Assembly: GCA_015499995.1 (NCBI GenBank)
Contig: JADNRV010000213.1
Coordinates: forward strand, 17,296-81,295
Direction of reading: 5' to 3'
Source: Flammula alnicola
Lineage: Eukaryota; Basidiomycota; Agaricomycetes; Agaricales; Strophariaceae
Length of the DNA stretch: 64,000 bases
Positions 1-11,151 of the stretch are shown piece by piece. A program made the position numbers and the translations under genes. How positions within the stretch are numbered: the stretch's first letter is position 1; each line of letters starts with the position of its first letter. The notes below the pieces were generated by a model, which saw only the letters and a list, made by a program, of their open reading frames with translations, was not told the origin of the DNA and made no database searches.

Positions 1-1249
1 TATATAATCGCCGGCATCGGCGAAAGTGAGAGGATGTTCGTTGAGTCTTCGTAGGATGTTTGGTGAAATCTACGACGGCCTGCGAGTTAGTCTTCGTATT
101 CAATCATATGAGATGTATATTTTCCTTCCCGTTACTCTCTTCTCTGTGTGCGTTTCACTGGAATACATTTTCCTTATACTACTAATAGCCTTCTTCATAG
201 ATCAAGTCAAGTATGTTTTACCCCTCCGGGCCATTTAATTCGGGAGCGGCCCACAAATTGCTCTAGAAAGACGTATAAGAACCGCAATCGAATGCAACGA
301 TGCCATACTATCGCCAAAATCAATACCGACCCTCGACTCATATATGATCTTGCGACTCACATAGGCTGGGTTGGTACCCGCGCAGCGTAGCACAGCACCA
401 CCACCACTACAAACAGAAAAAGCGCGTTAAATATGGGTATCCGCGTTTGCAGGGACACCTTTCTCGCATCTTTGAAGTAATACTCATCCGAGCGCAGGCG
501 GGTCATAAATTCCATCAGAGGATAGCGTCGGTGGCGAGCAATTAGCTACAGAATCCATTAGCGTACTAATGACTTCGAAGAAAGATATATAACATGGGTA
601 TCAGGAAGATCGCTTACTCCCGACTGGAACACTTGTGCTATCGGCCGGCAGTGGGACCCCTAGTAGATTTAAAATGTTCCATTCTAAAGCAGAGAGCTAT
701 CGCACAATATTTTATCGACGACGGGCGATGCCTGGGAGAAGTGGAAATTGATAGCACCATAGATTCGAAATGATTGCAGCACCGCCAGGGGCCGGGAGTG
801 CAATACGGAATGGCACCCGCCAGAGACGCGACATTCAGATAGATAGCGAGTAAACTGAGGGTAGTGCGCACCGTAGTAGTGGGAGTCGAAATGATGGTGG
901 TCAATAGGGATGTTTACCTCTTATGAGAAGTGGTTCCATGGTCACAGACATGTCTCAGTTTCTGTAGGCTGTATGCCCTCGGGCCTCAGGGTGACGATCC
1001 GATGCAATTCTTGGGCAGTCTGAGTCCTTGTGACCTTATCGTTGGGCTTTGCCGCTCGGCGAGCACTTTGATTCTATTATTATCTCCCTCAGCCTCTCGT
1101 ACTCGCCAGTTCCAAATCCTTCCACTTGCTAAAATAGCATTTTAATTATATCTCGCTTCCCGAGCCTCGTCTAGTCTACAATCCTTTCTGCCCGCCTCCG
1201 TTTCCAGTCTTGTCCGATATTTCTGTCATCCTCTCGATCCCTTCTCGGT
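1..1249. other. No gene recognised
   Basis: Only short overlapping open frames on both strands, none with an ATG start plus plausible splice sites or a familiar motif. The last 150 bases are pyrimidine-rich and probably belong to the promoter of the gene beginning at 1405. Confidence 0.5.
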
Positions 1250-1260
1250 TATATAAAAGG
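1250..1260 (+). promoter_or_regulatory. TATA box of the 1405 gene
   Basis: The sequence TATATAAAAGG lies about 145 bases upstream of the ATG at 1405 and is followed by a pyrimidine-rich stretch, a common fungal core promoter layout. Confidence 0.55.
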
Positions 1261-1404
1261 ACCTTATTTCTTCGATATTTCCTCAGTGTCAACTCAGTGT
1301 ATTCGCTACTCCTTTCTCGCCCATTTCTATTTTTATCGCACTCTTATCATCTCACGTCGTCATCGTCACCTTTCCGGCAACGCGGTTTCCTTAAAGTTAC
1401 AGGT

Positions 1405-2089
1405 ATGATTTCAGCGGATGCTCGGCCGCTTGCCCCTTATGTACTTACAAATCCCGGCAAGTTGCGACCGTCAGTATTTGCTTGCATGTCTACTGGGCAT
1501 CCCGGCTTCGCAAAGGTGCAGGGTGGCACCGTCTACTACCTGTACGAGGCCCCGAACAAGAAGACCGAACTCAAGAACGAGCTCAAGGTTCTGGAGGCAT
1601 TTTTGGGCAAGTGGAACGCGGACGTTGGAGTGCGTTGGCATTCTTTGTGCATTGCTTGATAAAATGCTAATTGATACCTCTGCCGCCGCAGGACATTCAC
1701 TCCCCCCCCATGCTGCCATTGGAGACACATGCTCCCCCCCCTGGTACCCGTCTCATTGTGACGTCCGTCTGCATTCTCTTCCACATGTCGTGTTTACTGA
1801 CACACAAAACAGTAAAGGGAACCATATATCCACGCATGCGAGCTATGCCACCCAGGGCGAACACCTGTCGGTATATGTCTGTACCGACGACAACTGGGCA
1901 TGCAACCCCCGTCACTACGGCGCAGTAGTCCACATTTTCGCGGTGAACGGCGAGCCGGCCAAAGGATACCATTCATACTTCCTGCATTCGAAGAAAGAGC
2001 AAAAGTTCAACAGCGAGGCAATTAAGGCCGCAATCGCGAACGCCGAGGCAAACGATCTTGGAACGCTGCGACAGGGAGACTTAGCTTGA
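1405..2089 (+). CDS. Hypothetical protein, three exons
   Basis: Unrecognised 190-residue protein. Exons read 1405-1629, 1692-1762 and 1813-2089. Intron 1 starts GTGCGT, has a GCTAAT branch site and ends GCAG. Intron 2 starts GTCCGT, has TTTACTGAC and ends ACAG. The three exons join in one frame (75, 23.7 and 92.3 codons). There is no signal peptide or membrane segment. The C-terminal exon is well mixed in composition and contains an aromatic- and Cys-containing stretch near YVCTDDNWACNP. A TATA box sits 145 bases upstream of the start. The GTCCGT donor is unusual but is the one that keeps the frame. I do not assign a function; soluble and cytosolic is only an inference from the lack of targeting signals. 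Confidence 0.6.
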
Positions 2090-2960
2090 CAAGGGAGATT
2101 TCGCTGTAGCATTGTGCTTACTGTCTCTCAGCCCATCAGAAAGATTATATCCCTTTCAGCTTTCACTTTCAGACCTTTAGCTTACGAGTTTTACTTCCAG
2201 AATCATAGATAGATACATGTATTATTGCGCTTGCAATTTGTCACGAGTATTGAAGATTGCAGTTCATCGGCAAGGATTACGTTCTTTCTCCTTCCGCCAC
2301 TACATCTCAAGTCCAATGGCCATCCATTGTAACACGCATTCCTGAGCGGGTCTGCCGGATTCGGTGTGGTTTGAGTCAACTACAAAGAGCCTCCAGAAGG
2401 GTAACGAACCTGGAAAATACGCATAGTCTTGTGAAACCGACTCTGCTGTGGACGAAAGATGTCGAAGTCAATGTTTGGTAGCCCTTATCTAACAAGCAAG
2501 GGACTTCATCATATCAACGTCAACCATGAACGTCCGATATATCCTGTTGGAAAGGTTTGTCGGGGGGCCTCGCGCGACAACTGCCAGGAGAGCATGGCTT
2601 AATATCAGTTTCTCCGCTGTCGTAAGTACGCATCTCGACTACACAGCATCCCAGCAAACTATGCACCCGAACGGATCAATGTACAAAGCTATCGTATGTA
2701 GAACCCAAGCTGGAAGATAATATATTCATCTAAAACATCTATTCAAAGGAAGGCATCGCTCCGCCTACCTTGCCGTGCATGAATATAATAATATTTACAG
2801 AACATTGGGACGCGCTGACACCTAGTATAAATGCCACGGGCTGATCTGTCAACTTTTTGCGCTGTGGCTATGTCGAGCGCGCAAGCTATCTTGCGCCGCA
2901 TGCAGCGCTTGCCGTGTGGCAGCGTGTAGCTTCCGTTCCTGTGCAAGTGATGACTACTGA
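2090..2960. other. No gene recognised
   Basis: The 3' flank of the preceding gene and AT-richer sequence. Short frames here use non-ATG starts or lack any pattern. Nothing further seen. Confidence 0.4.
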
Positions 2961-3868
2961 CTAGTCTTCCTTTGCCCCACTAAGTTCCTGATCCTTTGCA
3001 GTGGCTCCATCCGGAAATGCTTCTTCCATCTCTCTTCTCGGGTCTTCAAGCTCGCTTGTCGTCTGGGCGGAGGACTGGTTCCTGGCTTCGAGCGAGTGCG
3101 CAACGGCGATCCTTCGGTCCCTACTAGCGGCGATGTGGACTGACTGCGTTAAAGCCTCGTCTCTGCATTGAACGGCAGCGCGAAGACGCGTCTGCAAGTC
3201 CTGCACTTGGGAACGACTGAAACTCTGGCCGACAAACACCTTGCGAATACCAGTCGGCGAAAAATCTAAAGAAGACGGCGAGGGAAAGGATTGAGCGGTG
3301 AAGCGATCGGGTAATGCATTACGGTGGATTTGGAAGAGGGCAACGTGTTCTGGACTCGAGATGGACTCACACCCGCAGAGGTGCGCGATGATTGGCGTGA
3401 CGGTATGTGTTTCTGCTAGATGGTGAATCAGGTTGTTTTAGGCATAAGTTCTTCATTTTTTTCTTTTCTCGTGTAGTATTACAGCGCAGGATACTTATTT
3501 CAGTAGATTTACGATTAAAGGAAGAAACCCCTAAACTGATCAAAAAAAAACCGCGCAAGCAAATGGGCAAGGCAACGAGAACAGAATACTTACAGAACTC
3601 TAGGCTGAACGGAAGCGACCCAACAAAGTCAATGACAAGAGGTCCCGCGCGATGAAGATTGCAGCCAGAAAATCTCGTTCACGGTACGGACCGTGACACG
3701 ACTGAAAAAGCATGAACACATTTTGTGAACATATTTTGGGTGGGTGATGCAGTTTGGGATGTCCGGCGATTCGTAAGTAGGTGCTGCTGATATTTCAAAT
3801 CTCCGAATCATAAAAGCGACTGATGCGCGACGAGAAGAGGGCGGGAACGAATAGGGTGTTTGAGCCAT
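2961..3868 (-). CDS. Hypothetical protein with coiled-coil C-terminus
   Basis: The last exon (2961-3415) is open for 151 codons without an internal ATG. It is preceded on the minus strand by a CTGAT branch site and a CTAG acceptor. A GTAAGT donor near 3588 matches it in phase, giving a long intron. The likely start is the ATG at 3868 (MAQTPYSF). The middle exon carries a stretch HGPYRERDFLAAIF after a TTTTTCAG acceptor near 3695. Its path into the GTAAGT donor needs either a very short 32-nt intron or a frameshift, so the middle of the model is unsure. The C-terminal 90 residues are charged (VQDLQTRLRAAVQ, SELEDPRREMEEAF) and look coiled-coil. No family recognised. The gene may be real or slightly decayed. 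Confidence 0.5.
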
Positions 3869-4185
3869 CTGCGCAGAGAAAGTTCGAGAGTTAGCAGTCG
3901 TTAGGCGTAAGAGAATGGAAAATGAAAAATGAAAAGTGGACTCGCAGAACGCAGAACGCAGAATGCAGAAAGGAGCAGGGAGAGTGGAAGACAATTGGCA
4001 CTCCATCCACGGCGAAGGAATTAATATGTCGATATCAACGATCCGAACCCAGATATGTAGGTACGCGAACTTAAACGCAGCACCGAAATCAGAAATCGCA
4101 GATGGACCGAAAACGAGGAAAGGGAGAAAATAAAGAGAATCAAAGAGAAGGGAATAAAGAAAGAAGAAAACGTACCCGTTCTATG

Positions 4186-5666
4186 TTAGAGGCTCTGATA
4201 TTGTGCAACATTCATGTGCTTCAACATAGGTGCAGCATGTAGAAACCATGGATCTTGTACGACCTCTGCTGCCATTGGCCGTGAAGCGGGGTCGAGGACC
4301 AACACCTTCCTCAAGAGCGTAATCAAGGCGTCTGTATCTGCCTCGTCTGCACAATTCGGGCGGAGCCTTTCCCGACGTGATGCCCACCACGCATCTGCAC
4401 TGCTGGGCGAGACTTCTGGTGCATCGGATAGGCCGGCATACCAATTCTGCCATCCTGCCGGTAGGGAGCAGGCCATGGCAGCCATTCGACGGGGAAGGCC
4501 GGTCAAGCCAACGCGATAGAAGAGTGAAGATCCAGCGACGACCTCGTAGATCTGATCTCATGGATCAGCGTCAGTGTGGGAGGGGAAAGGGGGATAGGAC
4601 GCACAGCGGCACCGAGGGCCCAGACGTCGGCTGGAGGCTCAACGGGTGGGTTAACGGTCTTCTCGACAACTATCGCGAAAACCACCTCTGGAGCACAGGC
4701 TTCCACCGCGCATTGGAAGCTCAGGGGTAGTGTGCCAGTTTCATGCGCTGCAGGAGGCATGGTCAGAAAGCGGTGTGGGTCAGCAAAGAGTGGCTCACCG
4801 CTGCCGAAGTCAAATATCTTCGTTTCAGGGAGGTCTGAGCGGGCGATCCTGTCATAGTACGTCGAAAGATCGCATGGCGCGACGACGTAAGCGGGTAATG
4901 AAGGAGTTTGGTTTGCAGCAGAGGTAGGCAGAACAATGGTAAGCTCATGTGAGCTGAGGTCTAGCATAACGCGGTGCGGGTCCTGGTCGCCGAGCTGCGG
5001 GATGGCAAACCCGACGTTCCCGAGGTGCAGGTCTAGAGGAGGGTCAGCAGGATCGTTGACAATGGGAGCAGACAGCCCACCTCCGTGAACTATTCCCGCA
5101 GTATGTAAGTTCGCTACAGCTTGCGTAAGGCCATGCGCGGCAGCTTTGCGCCAAAGTGGGAGGGATTTATGGGATAGAAGTGAAAGTGAGGGGGCGACAA
5201 CGTCCGTCACCAGGACAGAATGGGCGCCATTGGGGCCATGCAAAGTGAAATGGTCCAACAGGGTCAGGACATGGGGTGGTTGTCTGTCGTTGGTTTGCAT
5301 CTTAGAGGCGGCTTCGAGCATGGCGGCTTCCCTCGTCAGACCACCATCAGCCGTTGTGACCTTGACCGCAACGAATGCTTTGCTTGAATCTGTCTTCTGG
5401 GCCAGCCACACCGTCGCGTATGACCCAAAGCCTAGCTTGTGCATGATTCTATACTGGCGTGACGTGCTCTCACTGTTTTCGGCAGACGGGCTGAGGATGT
5501 CGCCGATAACAATAGGGTGATAACCCCCGGGGACGTAACGTGTCATATCCTCGGTAGTCTCTATGGAGCTGAAGTGGAAATCGTCAGGCGTCAGGATGGG
5601 CGATGTTGGCGCCATGGAAGTTGGTGCGAGCCGGGATGATGCAAGGCGGGCAGAACTCCAGCGCAT
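4186..5666 (-). CDS. SRPK-like (CMGC) protein kinase
   Basis: Predicted serine/threonine kinase of the SRPK-like type expanded in mushrooms, 459 residues. Exons: 5081-5666, 4605-5032 and 4186-4551, with introns starting GTGGGC and GTGCGT. The spliced protein has a glycine-rich loop LGFGSYATVW (about residues 78-87), the ATP lysine in VAVKVT (about 102), the catalytic loop VHGDLHLGN (HGD in place of HRD, about 194-201), the metal-binding DFG in IFDFGSG (about 270) and an APE motif CAPEVV. All catalytic residues are therefore present. The first intron splits the catalytic loop exactly, which confirms the splice model. The N-terminus is basic and Ser/Ala-rich and could be a mitochondrial presequence; a second ATG at codon 18 is an alternative start. 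Substrate unknown. Confidence 0.85.
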
Positions 5667-5717
5667 GAAACACTGCTTGCGTTCTCCGATGACATAATCC
5701 GGAGGAAGCCGCAGAGC

Positions 5718-5785
5718 CGTGATGTCTGGCCGGACAGCCAGCCAGCCGAGGACATCTGGGAGTTGGAAAAAACGGCATCAAAAAA
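5718..5785 (+). repeat. Dispersed repeat, copy A
   Basis: Begins GATGTCTGGCCGGACAGCC, as does the sequence near 17929. It continues into CTGGGAGTTGGAAAA, which reappears inverted near 6600. It looks like an end of a non-autonomous DNA element. Confidence 0.5.
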
Positions 5786-7897
5786 CGGCGATCGCAACGG
5801 CGATCGCAGCGGCGGGATGGCGGCGACTTTCCACCCGGTCATGGGACTTGCGCGCTAGGGGATAATGGGAGGCATGGTCTGAACGCCTCTCCGCTTTCGT
5901 GTTCTCTGGAATCAGATCAAGATATAATTCAATGACTATATGCTACTATGTAACACTGAAAAAGGTATTAAGGAAAGGCGGGTCCTAAGGTAGAGCTGTG
6001 TGGCGACGCAAGAGTGGCTGGCCATTGCCAAATGAAGAGGGTGGAGTGATGAAGTCGGGGAGACAGTAACGGCGCTTCGACGAAGAGGTAAGGGTGGTGA
6101 GACAGCACGAAGATCCGCAAGCGCCAGCAGTATACAAATGCTGCTGCACCTCGGGTCGCTTTCCAGCGCCTTCGGTTTTGCTCCTGCACCCTCGTCTCCG
6201 ACCTCGCATCGAAAGGGTGGTGGTGGGGCTTCTGCTTTGGGTTGCTGCTATATCTCCTGGTCGTGGGCCACTGCCGCTGTTGTACGTGCGCTGATGCCAC
6301 TGCTACCTCTCTTGGTCGTACATGTATCACCGCTACCTCTCCTCAATGCAATGATGTTGCCGCCGCTGCCGCGTTCGTTGTCGACGATAATACGGCCATC
6401 GAGGCAAATTCTGGTGCAAGTTTTGGCAGTTGTTCAGTTGGCGTGTAGGTATCGCACATGAAGAGAGGCGGGAAAATGGACCGGAGGAGAAAGGAAGCGA
6501 CGCGCGAGTCGGAGGAGGCGCGAGGACACATCAGGACGGGGCGGCCGCGCTCACCTGACTGCCGGACTTTGCCGCCGTTCTGATCGCCGTGGACCCAGCC
6601 GTGTTTTCCAACTCCCAGATTTTATCAGCCAGCCACCCCCGGACACCCGGTTTTTCCAAGTTTGAGATCTAGATGTCCTAGCGTGTTGTACCATTTCAAT
6701 CCCTGACGAAATTGGTTTTCGTGAGGCCGGCTGATCCAAAAAAAATTCGTCAGTGTGTTTTTCTCATTCTGCATGTCTTCATCAAGTCTGTCAATGCATA
6801 TTATACAAACACAGATTTATGAAAATTTATCATGTTCATAGCAATCTCGAAGCCATTTCTTCCCGCGCGGCGCGGCTGCACAGCCACTTCCCACGACCTC
6901 GGTATTGTCATTCGTCCATCGATCATTGACTCTGAGAGACACTGACATCCACGACAGCTCACTGTTAATGGCCATCTTAAATCCCCATGTATCACACCTT
7001 TCACGAATATTGAATCTGGGAAACCAGTAGATGTCTCGCTCTTATAAATATGTACAACAGTCCATTTACATACGGATACTGTGGATTTACATAAGCGCCC
7101 GTATTGATAATTCTGCCAATATCTGCATCGCCTGTGTATATGTGCGCATTTGCTAGACACTCTTCGTGTAAGTATCTTATCTAAGAGATTGATTTTCTTC
7201 TGCAAGTAAGTGGGCGGCGTTTGTGAAGCGCTGGACACAGACAATAATATGTCTCTAACTCTCAGTATTCGTTACATGGTATTGGGCCCAACTGTAGAAC
7301 ATGGATACATAGAAGCCACACCTGGGAATTTGTCTGTATTAAGCGTTGAGGAGATAGTCGTAAATTGAGTCACGTAAAACAAAACTGTAAAACGCTGCGT
7401 TCTGTAAGGCTCAAATTCTGTTACGCTACTTTCCCGCAGTCTCAGAAACGGTCGAGGAATACCAAGAATCCATTATCTAATTAAAATAAAAATCGATGTA
7501 TTGTACTTTATGTATAAGATTGTTCCAATGAAGAAATGTGCAAATGTCGGTAGAAACAGGAGGAAGAATATCTGGGAAAGGCAAAAAAAACGCACCCTTT
7601 CCGAGCAACTCGCTCAGAGCACAGGCTCGGGGACGGCACGGCGCTTCTTGAGGTAAGCCTTGTCGGTCGGACCATCGGGAATTCCGGACAGTGTTTTGTG
7701 GCCGCGTTGGAAGGGGAGCATGTGCGTTACGCCGACCAATGGTCGCCGGTACTGCACTTCCCGGGCAAAAGCCTGCGTCGTTATCCTCTTCCAGGGCTCC
7801 GGTCATCTGGTTCAAGTATAAAATATGAGCAGTCATCAGAGCCACTCATGGAGAGAAAGCATACCTCGGAGTATGTGCAGAAGAAGTCATGAGGATC
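5786..7897. other. Non-coding or unresolved stretch
   Basis: Contains GC-rich, trinucleotide-like sequence (6200-6450) with overlapping frames on both strands and a second copy of the dispersed repeat near 6598. An AT-rich part (6750-7470) carries one 147-codon minus-strand frame with no ATG start or known motif. The 7620-7890 part reads like former 3' exons of the secreted-protein gene at 7898. Confidence 0.4.
6598..6690 (-). repeat. Dispersed repeat, copy B (inverted to A)
   Basis: Carries TTTTCCAACTCCCAG, the inverse of the motif at about 5760, followed by GGACACCCGGTTTTTCCAAG as also seen near 17970. Copies A and B bound about 0.95 kb. Confidence 0.5.
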
Positions 7898-8095
7898 CTA
7901 TCCGGCAAAGATTGGGTACGAGCAGAAGATGGGGTCCTCGTTCACGTCGTTGGGTCCTAGGGAAAATGCGGCAAGGTCCGTGGGAGGGCAGACAAATGAG
8001 GTTGGGGTCCCCAATGGACTGGCGCGGGCGTGAATGAGAACTGCCATGCTGAGAAGGATGGCGAAGAGGTTGAAGTTGAGCATGTAGTGGATCAT
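7898..8095 (-). CDS. Small secreted protein, possibly truncated
   Basis: A 65-residue ORF from the ATG at 8095. A hydrophobic signal peptide (about residues 1-25, ending HARA) is followed by a short mature part containing FVCPPTDLAAF and IFCSYP. Just after its TAG stop the same frame continues for 11 codons containing HDFFCTYSE. It then meets a GTATGC donor and a CCAG acceptor, and continues with TGALEEDNDAGFCPGSAVP. This strongly suggests that the TAG interrupts a longer Cys-containing secreted protein; family knowledge is weak here. The far C-terminus is not resolved. A short read ending KKRRAVPEPVL lies in another frame near 7622-7650. Either a short secreted peptide or a nonsense allele. 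Confidence 0.5.
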   Translation of the reverse strand: MIHYMLNFNLFAILLSMAVLIHARASPLGTPTSFVCPPTDLAAFSLGPNDVNEDPIFCSYPIFAG

Positions 8096-8838
8096 GGTTT
8101 GGGGTCGGTGCTTTCGTGTTGTGTTGGAGGGGTAACTAAGACTCGGCGCCTGTGGAGAGGCGAGGATTGAAATGATTAACGAGCGCAGGATGCAAGATCG
8201 ACTCGGGGAGGTACTTACATAGCCGTTCCTTGTTCCCTTAAGCCTGTCAACCACAGGAGAAACAAAATACTAATGCATCCTGAATCCTGATTTGCGTCAG
8301 CCATCCATTTTCGCGGCTCTAAGCTCTTCGGGAGATAATATCACGCAATTTATAGCTCTAAATACCCTTTCCGTATGATTTCTAACGATGTTGAATACAA
8401 GTTTCCTAAATTTACATTGGGGAATACGTAGTGATTTACTGCAATATGACAAGACTCATTCAACATGAAGACTACCGCAAGCCTCGATTCCACATTTAAA
8501 GCAGGAAAGTCGAAAATCTGATATCGAAGTGATCAACCAAAGGAGAGTTTGACAGTTGGAGAGGACCGTCAAGTTGCGGCGGATTGCCGGGCCGATGTGT
8601 CAGAAGTGATTGGTCAGCATTGTCTCCAAGCCTTTTTTCCGTATGTCTAGTTCGACTTGGACTATCATGCGAATGCTATCATTTATGTCCCTATCTCACT
8701 GACCATATGTTCCCCCACTTTATTCATATCATCTGACGAAAAGATCTATAAACCCACGTTCGGGGCCTGTTTCGCATATTTACGCCTTGTTCTGCGCCAC
8801 TGGACACGGACACCAAAGTAACGGAGAGCGTTGAGTAC
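8096..8838. other. Intergenic, divergent promoter region
   Basis: Lies between the minus-strand secreted protein and the plus-strand PX gene. A GTAAGTACC donor-like site on the minus strand near 8213 could belong to a 5' UTR intron. No ORF of interest. Confidence 0.4.
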
Positions 8839-10023
8839 ATGAAAAGCGATACCGATAAACCAAATGGACCACTTGTAGTGGCGGATGGGTCAAAGAGAAG
8901 CACTCTGAAACTGCGCCCTCGAGCACCAAGCACCACTGTCTATGTCTCCAACGCCTCAGCCAGCGGTTCCGCTTCTGCTTCCTCTCCCCAACCCAATCCT
9001 ACACCTCAACCATCCAGGAAGCCCCAGCGGCCATCGGAGCCGGAACTTCAGCCACAAGCTGACCCGGTACACCCCTTCGCACACAGCACCGCTAAACTCG
9101 AACTCATACCCCCAACAACGAACGCGGATGGTATCAACGTCGAGGAGGAATCAAGACTCTACGATGACCTTTGCAGGACTTATGAGGATGAAACTGATGA
9201 GGTACGTGGTTGGCCTTCGTTCTCCTCTATTCAACGTATCTAACGTCACCCTCCTGTAGTTCTCTCGAACCAATACGCCTGTATACCACGGCTCACGGTC
9301 TACAGGCCAAAGCCATCCATCTAAACTCTCCAAATCGAGACTGAATACCTCAACGCCAAGATCTGCTCCTCCACCTCCACGTTCCCTGCCTCCTCAATCC
9401 ATCTTCTCCGCCGATATATTCCTGGCCGACAACACAGGAACCTCATCATCATCTCACGTTTCCCAACTCTTCGCTCAAGACGTGCGTATTTCTGGATGGA
9501 CTACGGTCGGTGATGGGGCTGGGAAACCAGGCAAAGGGGTCGGGGCATATGTGGCGTACGACTGTGCAATTGTGACGCGGGAGGGTACCACGATGCACAT
9601 CCTGAAGCGGTATACTGCTTTTGAAGAACTTCATGAAAAGTTGAGGAGGACTTTGCCGGTGCGTCCCTTCCTTTTTTGTCCCTCCATTCCAGTCACTTCG
9701 GTACTCTCTTCTTCCTTGCCTTCGCCCTAATTACCTCCTTTTCCTACGACATTTTTCTGTATCAGATTCATTTCTTCTCTTGGCCAATCTTACCCTTTTT
9801 TCTCGCATTCCTTGATATCATCGCATACTAATCTGTTGTTATTTTCATCTAGCGAACTCTTCTTCCATTCCTCCCTTCCCTGCCTCCAAAAGCGCCTCTC
9901 GCTCGCTTCCGCCCCGCTTTCCTCGACGGCCGGCGAAAGTTACTCCAGTTCTGGCTGGCCAGCGTGCTCCTCCATCCAGAAATTGGGGGACGGGAAGTCG
10001 TTAGGGAATGGGTGTTGAGCTGA
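8839..10023 (+). CDS. PX-domain protein, YPT35-like
   Basis: Endosomal phosphoinositide-binding protein of the yeast Ypt35 type, 310 residues. Exons: 8839-9201, 9260-9658 and 9853-10023, all in phase 0. Introns start GTACGT and GTGCGT; the first has a TCTAAC branch site. The N-terminal half is Ser/Pro-rich and disordered. The PX domain runs from about residue 195 (ISGWTTVGDG, YVAYDCAIV) through ILKRYTAFEELHEKLRR, the phosphoinositide-contacting arginine region, and the proline-rich turn LPSLPPKAPLARF. It ends with LHPEIGGREVVREWVLS, characteristic of YPT35 C-termini. Both introns fall cleanly and the stop directly follows the conserved end. Known family role: PX binding of PI3P on endosomes and vacuoles. 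Inferred: a cytosolic protein recruited to endosomes. Confidence 0.85.
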
Positions 10024-11151
10024 TATATATCGCTCGCTCGGGAGAAACCGACCCACGAGGCCATGTCTGTCACATTTGTTGGAACTGGCGGCTTAAATGT
10101 CTGGACATGTCCTGCGATTGTGGATGCGCTGGAAGTCTTCACTCTGTCACAAGCGTCTTTTAAAACCCTCATATGTATGTATCCTTGAAATCCTGTTTGG
10201 GGCATTCTCTGTATTCTTTTTTCAGATACCTTTCGTCCTCTCACTATTCGCGTGTTATCTGTAATCATTTCACCTGATTTAAGATGCCTTTTTTTGCGAT
10301 CTGTTCTACTTCATACATCTTTTACTTTCTTGATGCAGAATTTTAACTTTACCGTGCCACCGTGCTCTTCATCTACGGGCGGCGATGACGGCTCAAAGGT
10401 GCCTTTTGATACGTTTGACCCGTATTATTGGCCATAACCTTTGCGACACCCACGCACTCACATAGTTCGTTGTTCTATTACATTGGAAGAGCAGACCTAC
10501 TAACACCCAGGTTCCTAGAGACTTCGCCACGTTCGTGTTTTTTTTTTGTTTTGCGGGCGCCAGGAGACATGGACTCTCCTTTCTTGAACAAGCAGTTTTA
10601 TCGACAGTAGCAAGCAACAAATGACATGGATTGCTGATAAAGTACAAGTAACCTTGACTCCCTCGGTCGTCTGTTGTCTACAGACAAAATGTATTGCGGA
10701 TGTGACTTCGTTCATTGATTTCTCGCCAGGAAAATTTTCCGAGTGCCTGCGTCTTAAAATATTTACTATCTTCCCGCTTTTTCCCTTTTTCCGAGTCGCC
10801 CAATACTTTGCTCGATTCGGCGTGCGCCTCAGATTTTGCTATCTTGATTCTTAACACCTCTGCACATTTACATCAGTATCCCGTGGGTCCAAACTCGAAC
10901 CGGGAAATCTAATTTATTGCGTGGGCGAATCGCTCTCGAGCCCCCCGAGTCTAGCTCTCTTGTACGCCCCTCCCGGGAATAAGGTATCATTCCGTGACTG
11001 CGACTCCATTCAGCCTGCCAGTGTCCTCTTCCGAGTCGAACTTGTTTAGAAAAGGGTATAAAATAAATGCAGTATTTCATTTTACAGAGGAACAGCGCTG
11101 AGTGATTTTGTACTAAGCTATGAATGGGATCTGATTTCAACCGCACGAGCC
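10024..11151. other. No gene recognised
   Basis: The 3' flanks of two convergent genes. T-rich sequence with short frames on both strands and no supported gene. Confidence 0.45.

Noticed and set aside
5968..6461. Long overlapping ORFs on both strands
   Set aside because: GC-rich, repetitive composition gives open frames in several registers. No protein-like pattern.
6801..7244. 147-codon minus-strand ORF
   Set aside because: The first codon is TTG, no ATG near its start, no splice partners or motif. Probably chance.
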